From Chloroflexota bacterium (GTDB lineage: Bacteria; Chloroflexota; Dormibacteria; CF-121), in NCBI GenBank assembly GCA_005880605.1, contig VBIS01000071.1, positions 1-12,556 of the forward strand: a stretch of 12,556 nucleotides of DNA, in the 5' to 3' direction. Below are positions 1-6,810 of the stretch, piece by piece. Below the pieces are notes generated by a model. The model made no database searches. It worked only from the letters and a program-made list of their open reading frames with translations, and had not been told where the DNA came from. Made by a program: the position numbers and the translations under genes. How positions within the stretch are numbered: position 1 is the first letter of the stretch; every line of letters begins with the position of its first letter.

Positions 1-635
1 AACCATGAGAGGCCATCAACGATGGCCGCCTCCTCCAGGTCGCGCGGGATGCTCTTGAAGAACTGCGTCATCAGCAGGATGTACGCCGGCTGCAAGAAGT
101 AGAGGACCATGAACGCGAAGTAGGTATCGACGAGATGGGCATTGAGCAGCATGATGTAGCGGGGAACGATAAAGACAAAGCCGGGGATTACCATCGTCGC
201 GATCATGATCGCGAACAGCGTGTTCTTGAACGGGAACTCCAGGCGCGCAAACGCGTACCCAACCAGGGAGTCAAAGAAGAGGTTGAGCGCGACAACGACG
301 AGGGTGACGAAGAAGCTGTTGAACACCATGCGCGGGAAGCCGCTGATCTGTGTCAGGACATTCAGATAGTTCTCTGGATGCCAGACCGACGGGAGGAGCG
401 TCGGCGGGAAGGCGATAACTTCCGCTGAGGTCTTGAACGACGAGAGCACCGTCATCACGAACGGGACGAACAGGAAAAGCGTGATGACGATATACAGGGC
501 ATAGCGGACCACGATCTCGAGCCGATTGACGCGCTCGGTCGAATCGCCGACCTCCGGTCCGCGCCGGCCGGTCATGCTGGCGACGGCGACTGGGATGTTG
601 AGCTCGGCCTGGACGTTGCTGCCAACAACACTCAT
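1..635 (-). CDS. Carbohydrate ABC transporter permease, MalG type (partial, C-terminus beyond left edge)
   Basis: This is one of the two membrane-spanning subunits of a binding-protein-dependent sugar importer. Translating the minus strand from the ATG at 635-633 gives about 211 residues without a stop, running off the left edge; members of the family are usually 270-300 residues, so roughly the last quarter is missing. A charged N-terminal segment of about 40 residues precedes the first membrane helix (YALYIVITLFLFVPFVMTVL), followed by the typical periplasmic stretch and further hydrophobic helices. The ATPase-docking EAA loop begins close to the edge (EEAAIVDG, about residues 202-209). The start lies one base after the stop codon of the MalF-type gene (TGA-G-ATG), so translational coupling is likely and no separate ribosome binding site is needed. 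The assignment to the MalG/UgpE/LacG group is firm; the sugar cannot be read from the sequence. Confidence 0.9.
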   Translation of the reverse strand, partial: MSVVGSNVQAELNIPVAVASMTGRRGPEVGDSTERVNRLEIVVRYALYIVITLFLFVPFVMTVLSSFKTSAEVIAFPPTLLPSVWHPENYLNVLTQISGFPRMVFNSFFVTLVVVALNLFFDSLVGYAFARLEFPFKNTLFAIMIATMVIPGFVFIVPRYIMLLNAHLVDTYFAFMVLYFLQPAYILLMTQFFKSIPRDLEEAAIVDGLSW

Positions 636-636
636 C

Positions 637-1581
637 TCAGTACTCGATCTTGGTATCGATGACCCGGCGGGAAATCAGCGTCAACGCGAAGATGATGATT
701 CCGAGCACGATCGCCTCGGCGCAGGCGACGCCGACGGCACCCGTGTCAACGAACAGGTTGTCGTAGATGAGAAGGGCCACGGTGAGGGTCGCCTTTAGCG
801 GCCCCCCTTTGGTCATGATGAAGGCCTGGTCGAAGATCTGGAAGGCGCCGATGATGCCGAGCGAGACCACCAGGAAGATGATGGGACGAAGCAGAGGGAT
901 GGTAATGCTGAACAACTTGCGCGCCGCGCTGGCGCCATCAACCGCGGACGCTTCGTAAATCTCCTTCGGTATGTCCTGCAACGCTGCGAGGAACATCAAC
1001 ATGAAGGTCGGCGCGGTCGTCCAGATATTGAGGAACATGATTGCCGGCAGCGCCCAGGTGGTGCTCTGCAGGTACGCCTCCGTCGTGTGAATCCCGACGA
1101 GCCCGAGGATGCTGTTCAATAGCCCCGTCGGGTGATAGACATAGAGAAAGATCATCGAGATGACGACCGAAGACGCGACCGAGGGCGTGTACCAGGTCGT
1201 ACGGAAGAAATTACGACCCTTGATCTTGGAGTTGAGCAGAACCGCCAGCACGAGGGCAAATGCGGTCTGGAGGATGACGACGACCACCGCGTACTCGGTC
1301 GTATTGCGCAACGCGATCAGGAAGTCCTGGTTGACCGTTAAGCGCGCGTAGTTGCGCAATCCGACAAAGGGGTTATCCAGCGCCAGCAGGTCGTAATGAT
1401 GGAAGCTCACCCAGATCGCGAAGGCGAAGGCGGCGAGCTGTAGAAGCAGGAAGAAGAGGATGTAAGGAAGGACGAAGAGCAGACCGGCCCGTCGCTGCCC
1501 GATGGCCATTCCACCGCCCTTCGATCGCCGGCTGACTTTGGCCGTGGCCGCGGGCGCTTTGGGCGCCACGGATACCGCCAT
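637..1581 (-). CDS. Carbohydrate ABC transporter permease, MalF type
   Basis: This 314-residue inner-membrane subunit pairs with the MalG-type permease to form the channel of a sugar importer. It has a basic N-terminal tail of about 30 residues, a first helix (AGLLFVLPYILFFLLLQLAA), about six membrane segments in all, and the cytoplasmic EAA loop near residues 206-232 (EIYEASAVDGASAARKLF followed by a PLLRP tail), which contacts the ATPase. The length is normal for the UgpA/LacF/MsmF branch, which lacks the long periplasmic loop of E. coli MalF. The ATG at 1581-1579 has a good Shine-Dalgarno sequence, GGGAGGA (complement of 1587-1593), five bases upstream. The gene is 46 bases downstream of the substrate-binding protein gene and one base upstream of the MalG-type gene, the standard binding protein-F-G order. 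No ATPase gene is in view, and in many Gram-positive-like bacteria a shared MsmK/UgpC-type ATPase encoded elsewhere serves several such systems. Confidence 0.93.
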   Translation of the reverse strand: MAVSVAPKAPAATAKVSRRSKGGGMAIGQRRAGLLFVLPYILFFLLLQLAAFAFAIWVSFHHYDLLALDNPFVGLRNYARLTVNQDFLIALRNTTEYAVVVVILQTAFALVLAVLLNSKIKGRNFFRTTWYTPSVASSVVISMIFLYVYHPTGLLNSILGLVGIHTTEAYLQSTTWALPAIMFLNIWTTAPTFMLMFLAALQDIPKEIYEASAVDGASAARKLFSITIPLLRPIIFLVVSLGIIGAFQIFDQAFIMTKGGPLKATLTVALLIYDNLFVDTGAVGVACAEAIVLGIIIFALTLISRRVIDTKIEY

Positions 1582-1627
1582 CTTCGTCCTCCCTTCCTTG
1601 TGTCAGCTAAATATTAGCCCGCTCCTA

Positions 1628-2887
1628 TCATCCTCCCGAAATCGCGGAGTTCGCGTCCGCTACAGCTTTGTCGAGGGCCGTCTTGACATCAGATTTGCCC
1701 AGAAGGACCGACTGGATCGCGTTGTTCTGGGCATCGTTGATCTTGGACTCATGCGGTCCGAAGGTCCAGGCGGTGGCGAAGGTGGCGCTGTCGAACAGGT
1801 TCTTGACGTCGGGATTCGAGGTGATCGCCGGATCGCTCCCGAGATCCTTGCGCGACGGAAGGGCGAACCCGCTCTGCAGCACCTGCTGCTGCACGACCTT
1901 GCCCGTCATGTACTTGACGAACAGCATGCAGGCGTCCTGGTTCTTGGTCTTCGCCGAGCAACCCCAGCCGTTGGTGAAGAGCAGGCTGGATTCCTTGGCC
2001 GGGAACTTCGGCAGTTTGATGCTGCCGTAGGAGACGGAGGGGTAGGTGTCCTTCATATAAGGGATCAACCATCCGCCTTCGATGACCATGGCGGCCTTTT
2101 GCTTACCGAACGCGTCGCCGGGCCAAGTCGCACCCAGCTTATCGGGCAGGTCCGAGCTCTTGTCCTGAAGCTGGAACGAGCTGTAGAAGGTCAGGGCATC
2201 CTGAGCCTTCTGATCGTTGAAGACGGCCTTGCTTTTGTCGCTTGAGAGTACCTGGCCGCCGTATCCGAAGAGGAACGCGTCGAACCGGGCGGCATCGGCC
2301 GGGAGGCTGAGCCCCTTGACGCTGCCCTTGGTCAGCGTCTTAGCGGCGGCCTTGATGTCGTCCCACGAGGCGGGCGTTGCCAGGCCGGCCGCGGAGAACA
2401 TCGACTTGTTGTAGAAGAGCACGAGGTCGCCGAAGTCCTTCGGCAGCGCATACTGCTTGCCATTCAGCTGCCACGGCGTCATCAGGGTCGGAATGAACTC
2501 ATCGGCGCTGACGCCCCACTTGGACATCAGCGGGTTGAGGTCCAACAACCGGCCGTTCGGCGCCGCAAAGTTCATCAGAGCCGTACTGACGTACATCGCG
2601 TCGGGCTCGTTGTTCGCCGACATCTCGGTCTTGATCTTGTCTTCGAAGTGGTCTGGGATCTCTTCCTGCGTGACCTTGATCTTTGGATACTTGGTCATGA
2701 AGTCGGTTTCGTACTTCTTGACCAGGGCATTCTCCGTCGGGTTGCCGCCCCAGTTGGCGGCGCGAATCGTGCCGGTCACATCGGATTCCGAGGTTGCACC
2801 ACCGGCATTGTTCCCGCCCCCACCGCACGCCGCCAGCAGCACCGACCCTACCGCAGCCAGCGCCAAGCCGAGCCGCATAGATCGCAT
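1628..2887 (-). CDS. Carbohydrate ABC transporter substrate-binding lipoprotein
   Basis: This extracytoplasmic receptor captures a sugar and hands it to the two permeases encoded downstream. The product from the chosen ATG is 419 residues. It begins with a lipoprotein signal peptide (MRSMRLGLALAAVGSVLLAAC), with lipobox LLAAC, predicted lipidated Cys21 and a Gly-rich linker. The mature part resembles family 1 solute-binding proteins: an early TIRAANWGGNPTENALVKK strand-helix, then ITVEEIPDHF-like and LYNKSMFSAAGLATPASWDD regions, WP and GGW motifs (IEGGWLIPY) and a C-terminal helical end. The open frame extends 16 codons further to an ATG at 2935, and another ATG lies at 2902. The start at 2887 is preferred because GGAGGTGG (complement of 2893-2900) sits just before it and because it puts the signal peptide at the N-terminus. 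Substrate is not predictable; a maltose-, trehalose- or glucan-derived oligosaccharide would suit the glycosidase nearby. Confidence 0.93.
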   Translation of the reverse strand: MRSMRLGLALAAVGSVLLAACGGGGNNAGGATSESDVTGTIRAANWGGNPTENALVKKYETDFMTKYPKIKVTQEEIPDHFEDKIKTEMSANNEPDAMYVSTALMNFAAPNGRLLDLNPLMSKWGVSADEFIPTLMTPWQLNGKQYALPKDFGDLVLFYNKSMFSAAGLATPASWDDIKAAAKTLTKGSVKGLSLPADAARFDAFLFGYGGQVLSSDKSKAVFNDQKAQDALTFYSSFQLQDKSSDLPDKLGATWPGDAFGKQKAAMVIEGGWLIPYMKDTYPSVSYGSIKLPKFPAKESSLLFTNGWGCSAKTKNQDACMLFVKYMTGKVVQQQVLQSGFALPSRKDLGSDPAITSNPDVKNLFDSATFATAWTFGPHESKINDAQNNAIQSVLLGKSDVKTALDKAVADANSAISGG

Positions 2888-2952
2888 GAGCTCCACCTCC
2901 ATTAGTTTCCCGTCCTCTCCTGTGCGCAGGGGCACCCTTCCAGTCGGGATAA

Positions 2953-2986
2953 CTTATAGCATTAATGGTTGAGCACCCGCTGTCAA
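2953..2986 (-). promoter_or_regulatory. Candidate promoter of the sugar importer operon
   Basis: On the minus strand a perfect -35 hexamer TTGACA (complement of 2981-2986) is followed by TATAAG (complement of 2953-2958), preceded by TGC, which makes an extended -10 of the TGnTATAAG kind. The spacer is 22 bases, longer than the usual 16-18, so either the extended -10 works largely on its own or the TTGACA match is fortuitous. The predicted transcript would start near 2946 and have a leader of about 60 bases before the binding-protein ATG at 2887. This short stretch is distinctly more AT-rich than its surroundings. Assigned by eye only. Confidence 0.45.
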
Positions 2987-2996
2987 TATCTATGAC
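2969..2996 (+). promoter_or_regulatory. Candidate divergent promoter of the small membrane protein gene
   Basis: On the plus strand TTGAGC (2969-2974) and TATGAC (2991-2996) are separated by 16 bases and each matches its consensus at four of six positions. Transcription would begin around 3003, which is where the downstream coding frame begins with TTG, so the mRNA could be leaderless. The element overlaps the importer promoter on the other strand, whose -35 box falls inside this spacer. The evidence is only a visual match to sigma-70-type consensus sequences. Confidence 0.3.
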
Positions 2997-3002
2997 TGCC
3001 AA

Positions 3003-3362
3003 TTGGAAATAATTAGACGGCCGGTCCCGTGGTTGATCAGCGGCGTGCTCATCGGGATCGGCTTCTTTAGCGCCTTTTCAGGCGGCCTCTTACTGTTGCT
3101 GCTGGGGCTGGTACTCGCGGTGGCGCTCTTCGTCCGGCGCCGTGGCCGCCGGCAGGGATGGCCTGCCCTCCTCTACGGCGCCGGGGTGTCAACCGCCGTC
3201 CTGTTGTCACCCTACATTTTGCAACCGCCGCCGTGTGCTTCCGGTCGCGGCGCCGGCTGCTTCCAGGCGTTCACGGTCGGCACCTTTGCGATGGCCGTCG
3301 TCCTCGCCCTCACCGGGCTGCTCTTTGCATTCCTCGAGTTGCGACGCGGGCCCAGAGGCTGA
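3003..3362 (+). CDS. Small multi-pass membrane protein, function unknown
   Basis: I do not recognise a named family. The 119-residue product is strongly hydrophobic with about four membrane segments: two near residues 8-43 (LISGVLIGIGFFSAFSG and LLLLLLGLVLAVALFV), one near 53-72 after the basic loop RRRGRRQG, and one near 90-112 (FTVGTFAMAVVLALTGLLFA). Two cysteines (PPPCASGRGAGC) flank a Gly/Arg loop on the side opposite the basic loop, so they may form an extracytoplasmic disulfide. Codon use is GC-rich at third positions and matches real genes in the window, which supports translation. The start is uncertain: TTG at 3003 has no Shine-Dalgarno sequence, the frame is open back only to 2973, and TTG at 3033 or GTG at 3045 would shorten the first helix. 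The stop codon lies one base from the stop of the convergent glycosidase gene. It may be regulated together with the divergent sugar importer, but no functional link is shown. Confidence 0.6.
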   Translation: MEIIRRPVPWLISGVLIGIGFFSAFSGGLLLLLLGLVLAVALFVRRRGRRQGWPALLYGAGVSTAVLLSPYILQPPPCASGRGAGCFQAFTVGTFAMAVVLALTGLLFAFLELRRGPRG

Positions 3363-3363
3363 T

Positions 3364-5529
3364 TTAGCTTCGGGCGAGTGGCGCTTCGACCAGGGCCGGT
3401 CGGGGGAGCCGGCCGTGGACAACCTTGAAGCCGGTTGTGTTGCTGACCACCTGGACCCGGTCCCGCTCGAGGTGCAGCTCCATCGCCCCGTGTCCCGCCC
3501 GCAGGTTGCGAAGCGTCAGCGACGGCAGCCAGTCCGGGAGGTCGGGGTTGACGTACATCGTCCGATTCCGGCCGACCGTGTGAATGCCGCACAGAATGGC
3601 GATTAGCCGGAAGACCGCCGCGGCCGCCCAGGCCTGGGGCACGTTGGCCCCCAGGTATGGAACCGGAAAGGCGCCGGCGTCGCGCGGCAGCCCAGCGAAG
3701 AGCTCGGGGAGCCGGTAGGCGTCGAATCGTTCGGCCGCCGCGAAAATGCCCTCAGCGACTTTCTGGACCTCGGCGTGCCGGCCGGCGCGGCCAAACCCAC
3801 CCGCGACGGTTGCGTTGTCATGCGGCCACACGGAGCCGCAGTGATAGGAATAGGGGTTGTAGCCGGGGTGCTTGCTCGACAAGGTCCGGATGCCCCACCC
3901 ACTCCACATGTCGGCGGCCATCAGGCGGTCGACCACCCGTCCCGCCCGTTCCGCCGGCACGATTCCGCTGGCCAGGCAATGGCCCGCGTTCGACGCTACC
4001 GTCTCCATCGGCCGCTTCTCCTTATCCAGGCCGAGGTAGTAGGTGCCCTCCGCCTCCCACCAGAAGATCTCGTTGAACTGTTGGTACAGGCGGCGGGCGC
4101 GTTCCCGCAAGGGCTGCGCCTTCTCCGGCTCCTCGAGCAGGTCGTAGATTTCCGCCATGCGCAGCATCGCGTCGAAGGCGTAGCCTTGCAGCTCGCACAG
4201 GGCGATGGGCGCCTGCGCGATCGAGCCGTCGGCATGGCGGATTGCGTCCCAGGAGTCCTTCCAACCCTGATTGTCGATGCCCCGCTTCGACCGCTTGAAG
4301 TATTCCTGGAATCCGTCGCCGTCCAGGTCGCCATGGTTCAACACCCATCCCATGGCCGCTTCAGCATTCCGGCGATAGCGCCGCAGTAACCCGACGTCAC
4401 CCGACCACTGGTAGGCATAGGAGAGCACGATGATGAACAGCGGCGTGGCGTCCGCGGTGCCGTAGTAGGGCGCGAAGGGGAGCAGCTTCAGGCTTGCCAG
4501 TTCACCGGAGCGGATCTCGTGCGGGATCTTCCCCGGTTCCTTGTCCTGTTCGGCGTCATCGTCGGTCGCCTGGACCTTGGCGAGGGTTCGCAGGGCGCCG
4601 AGCGCGAACTCGGGAAAGGCGCTGATGCTTTCCATGGAGACCACCAGGGAGTCGCGGCCGAACACGGTCACGAACCAGGGGATCCCTGCCGCCGGCACGA
4701 ACATCCCGCCCCGGACGGTGGTATCGACCATCCGCAAAGCTTCCGTGTCTTCGATGGCCTGCTCCCAGATAGCGGGTAGGGTCGGATGACTGGTGACGAG
4801 CTCGACGGGCGGAAGCGGGTGAACGCCGCGCGAGTCACCGAGGAGCAGGGAGTGGCAGGGAAGCGTCCGGGCCGGGCGGGGGCCAATCACCGGAAGCCAT
4901 TTCAGACACACGTGCCATTCCGCCCGGGGAAGTAACTCGAAGACAAACACCAGGCGGCCGTTGGCATACTCGGGTTTCGAGCCCGCCTTTTCCACCTTCA
5001 CGATCAGGCCGCGCCGGAAAGTACGGTTGCGATACGTGCTCCGGAGCTCGCCCGCCCGCGGGCGCCAGACGGTTTGGAGATCGCCGCGCCGGATCAAGCG
5101 GTGCGCCCGCACGTCGAAGATGTCGGCGAAGTCAGACTCCATGCCAATTTCCAGGATCAGTCGCACCGGGTGCAGCGCGTAGTTGGTCAGGTCGTAGTCC
5201 TCATGGACACCCTCGAGCATGGTGCGCTCCAGCCGAAAGCCGACCGACCCCTCCGGCAGCATGCCGTCGGCGTCGTCTTGGGAGCCGGGACCAAGCCGGA
5301 GCTGCGGAGTCATGAACTCGTGGCGCGCCGAAAAGTGTTCGACGGTGATGGCGTCCAACAGCAGGGGCTTCAGACCGTTGAGGGTGACGCTGTACCCGCT
5401 CACGAATCGGGTGTCATGGGCATAGAAGCCCACGTCGTCCTGGGGGAGCATGGTGGCGTTCGGCTGGCTGATGAGGAATTGGCGATCGTGGTTGATGGTC
5501 AGGGTGGACGGGCCAACCGTGACTGGCAT
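3364..5529 (-). CDS. Amylo-alpha-1,6-glucosidase / glycogen debranching enzyme family glycosidase
   Basis: This 721-residue cytoplasmic-type protein (no signal peptide) has the architecture of bacterial amylo-alpha-1,6-glucosidase-like proteins. An N-terminal beta-rich 'GDE_N_bis' type domain covers about residues 5-210, with the typical opening TVGPSTLTINHDRQFLI and DVGFYAHDTRFVSGY. It is followed by an alpha/alpha six-hairpin catalytic domain to about residue 670. Diagnostic motifs in the catalytic part are VFGRDSLV (near 288-295), NQGWKDSWDAI (near 418-428) and GSVWPHDNA (near 562-570). Enzymes of this type are expected to release glucose from alpha-1,6 branch points or act on related alpha-glucans; the exact substrate of this subgroup is often not established. 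The frame also offers a GTG start at 5592, adding 21 basic residues; neither start has a Shine-Dalgarno sequence. ATG 5529 is preferred because the family homology begins right after it and the codons just before it have lower third-position GC. The sugar importer lies downstream on the same strand. Confidence 0.85.
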   Translation of the reverse strand: MPVTVGPSTLTINHDRQFLISQPNATMLPQDDVGFYAHDTRFVSGYSVTLNGLKPLLLDAITVEHFSARHEFMTPQLRLGPGSQDDADGMLPEGSVGFRLERTMLEGVHEDYDLTNYALHPVRLILEIGMESDFADIFDVRAHRLIRRGDLQTVWRPRAGELRSTYRNRTFRRGLIVKVEKAGSKPEYANGRLVFVFELLPRAEWHVCLKWLPVIGPRPARTLPCHSLLLGDSRGVHPLPPVELVTSHPTLPAIWEQAIEDTEALRMVDTTVRGGMFVPAAGIPWFVTVFGRDSLVVSMESISAFPEFALGALRTLAKVQATDDDAEQDKEPGKIPHEIRSGELASLKLLPFAPYYGTADATPLFIIVLSYAYQWSGDVGLLRRYRRNAEAAMGWVLNHGDLDGDGFQEYFKRSKRGIDNQGWKDSWDAIRHADGSIAQAPIALCELQGYAFDAMLRMAEIYDLLEEPEKAQPLRERARRLYQQFNEIFWWEAEGTYYLGLDKEKRPMETVASNAGHCLASGIVPAERAGRVVDRLMAADMWSGWGIRTLSSKHPGYNPYSYHCGSVWPHDNATVAGGFGRAGRHAEVQKVAEGIFAAAERFDAYRLPELFAGLPRDAGAFPVPYLGANVPQAWAAAAVFRLIAILCGIHTVGRNRTMYVNPDLPDWLPSLTLRNLRAGHGAMELHLERDRVQVVSNTTGFKVVHGRLPRPALVEAPLARS

Positions 5530-5682
5530 GCGCTGCGATGTTACCGCGAGTCGCTTACGATAGCGCCAGGGTTTGGGGAACGTGGCGGACACAATCTGGG
5601 TGAGAGAGGCGGCGCTCGGCGCGGCTGAGCGTGCTTTCGACGGCCCTCAGCGAGGCGACGGGAATGCCTTCCAGGCCTGCAC

Positions 5683-5706
5683 CTCCCCCGGTACCGACCA
5701 GGGGAG
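5683..5706. repeat. Inverted repeat in the divergent intergenic region
   Basis: CTCCCC (5683-5688) and GGGGAG (5701-5706) are perfect inverted arms of six bases around a 12-base centre that itself contains the 8-base palindrome CGGTACCG (5689-5696). It lies between the divergent glycosidase gene and the CNB-domain gene, in a gap of about 200-260 bases where both promoters should lie. It could be a regulator binding site or a leader hairpin; GC-rich DNA produces such repeats by chance, and I could not find a convincing sigma-70 promoter for either gene in this gap. Confidence 0.3.
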
Positions 5707-5790
5707 CCGGACCGCAGGGTCGATCTGCTGCCTCGAAGTCGGTTAGGCTCCGAGTACCAGAAACGGTTCAGGGATAGGAGGGAGTTGGCC

Positions 5791-6783
5791 ATGCGCTACG
5801 AATCCTCGACGATCTCGGTCTCCTGGATACCGTCGGAAGCGATCCCGGGGATGATGCGGCTGCCGTTCGACCTGGGTCCGGTCCACTATGACGACCCGCC
5901 GTCCGACCAACTGACCGATCTCGAGGCGCTGTCCAAGTCCGGCGCGGTTCGCTTCATCAACGAGCTCCGCGCCTGGGTCGAGGTCGAGAATGGCTGGATC
6001 GTCCGCCACGGCCACGCTGGCCGGGGCTGGATCGGGAAGAGCAAGCTGGGATTCGGCTCCCGCAAAATCCTCTTCTCCGCGATTGCCATGCCGGACATCC
6101 GTACGGAGCCGGAAGCCGGCAAGCTATCCGTGCGGTTTGTTCAAACCGTAGGCGGACGCGTGGCGATGCCGATGCCGCGCAAGCTGAACCGTCCACCGTT
6201 CGTCCAGATCGTGCCACCGATCGTGTGGACCACCCTGGCTCTGACGATCAACGCCGACGGCTCAGCGAAGCCCGAAGTTATTGGCGCCAGCCCCTTCCCA
6301 CGGCACTGGATCTACGACGACGCCAAGCATCTGTCGCACAAGGTCGCGATCACCGACTTCAAGACCTGGTCGGGCGACATCTTCGGTGAGCGCACGCCAT
6401 GGGGCGCCGAGGATTCACCCGCCTTCGTGACCGAAGTCGAGACCGCGTTGGAGCGGGAGCTCTCCCAGACCATCATGCGCGGGGGTGCGAAACCCACGAT
6501 CCGGAAACTCAAGAGCGGGGAGGCCCTGGTCGAGCAGGGTCAATCGGGGAACGAATTATTCCTGCTTCTGGACGGCGTCCTCTCGGTGGACGTCGACGGA
6601 AAAGCCCTGGCCGAGGTTGGACCCGGCGCCGTCCTGGGGGAGCGGGCCTTGCTCGAAGGCGGAAAGCGGACCGCAACGCTGCGTGCCCTCACCCCAGCTC
6701 GGGTCGCCGTCGCCGGAGCGGACCAGATTTCGCCCGACGCCCTCGCTGAGCTGGCTGCAGGCCACCGCCGCGAGGAGAGCTGA
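5791..6783 (+). CDS. Protein with an unidentified N-terminal domain and a C-terminal cyclic nucleotide-binding domain
   Basis: The C-terminal part (about residues 234-325 of 330) is a CNB domain: KLKSGEALVEQGQSGNELF begins the beta-roll, and the phosphate-binding cassette reads GERALLEGGKRTATLRA, with the sugar-contacting Glu284 and phosphate-contacting Arg293 both present. No DNA-binding domain follows, so this is not a Crp-type regulator. The first 230 or so residues belong to no family I can name. They look mixed alpha/beta and soluble, with conserved-looking blocks VRFVQTVGGRVAMPMPRK, PPFVQIVPPIVWTTLAL, GASPFPRHWIY and FGERTPWGAEDSP. The ATG at 5791 is chosen over an in-frame TTG at 5785 because AGGAGGGAG (5776-5784) gives ideal spacing. 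It is the first gene of a five-gene cluster and is followed after 27 bases by a metallo-beta-lactamase-fold hydrolase. Likely role: a nucleotide-responsive effector or scaffold; the ligand could be cAMP or cGMP. Confidence 0.82.
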   Translation: MRYESSTISVSWIPSEAIPGMMRLPFDLGPVHYDDPPSDQLTDLEALSKSGAVRFINELRAWVEVENGWIVRHGHAGRGWIGKSKLGFGSRKILFSAIAMPDIRTEPEAGKLSVRFVQTVGGRVAMPMPRKLNRPPFVQIVPPIVWTTLALTINADGSAKPEVIGASPFPRHWIYDDAKHLSHKVAITDFKTWSGDIFGERTPWGAEDSPAFVTEVETALERELSQTIMRGGAKPTIRKLKSGEALVEQGQSGNELFLLLDGVLSVDVDGKALAEVGPGAVLGERALLEGGKRTATLRALTPARVAVAGADQISPDALAELAAGHRREES

Positions 6784-6810
6784 CACCGGCAACACGTAAA
6801 CTCTCGCTCG

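Noticed and set aside
1502..2245. A 247-codon open frame on the plus strand antisense to the importer genes
   Set aside because: It is complementary to a well-supported binding protein and permease, and its translation has no recognisable fold or motif.
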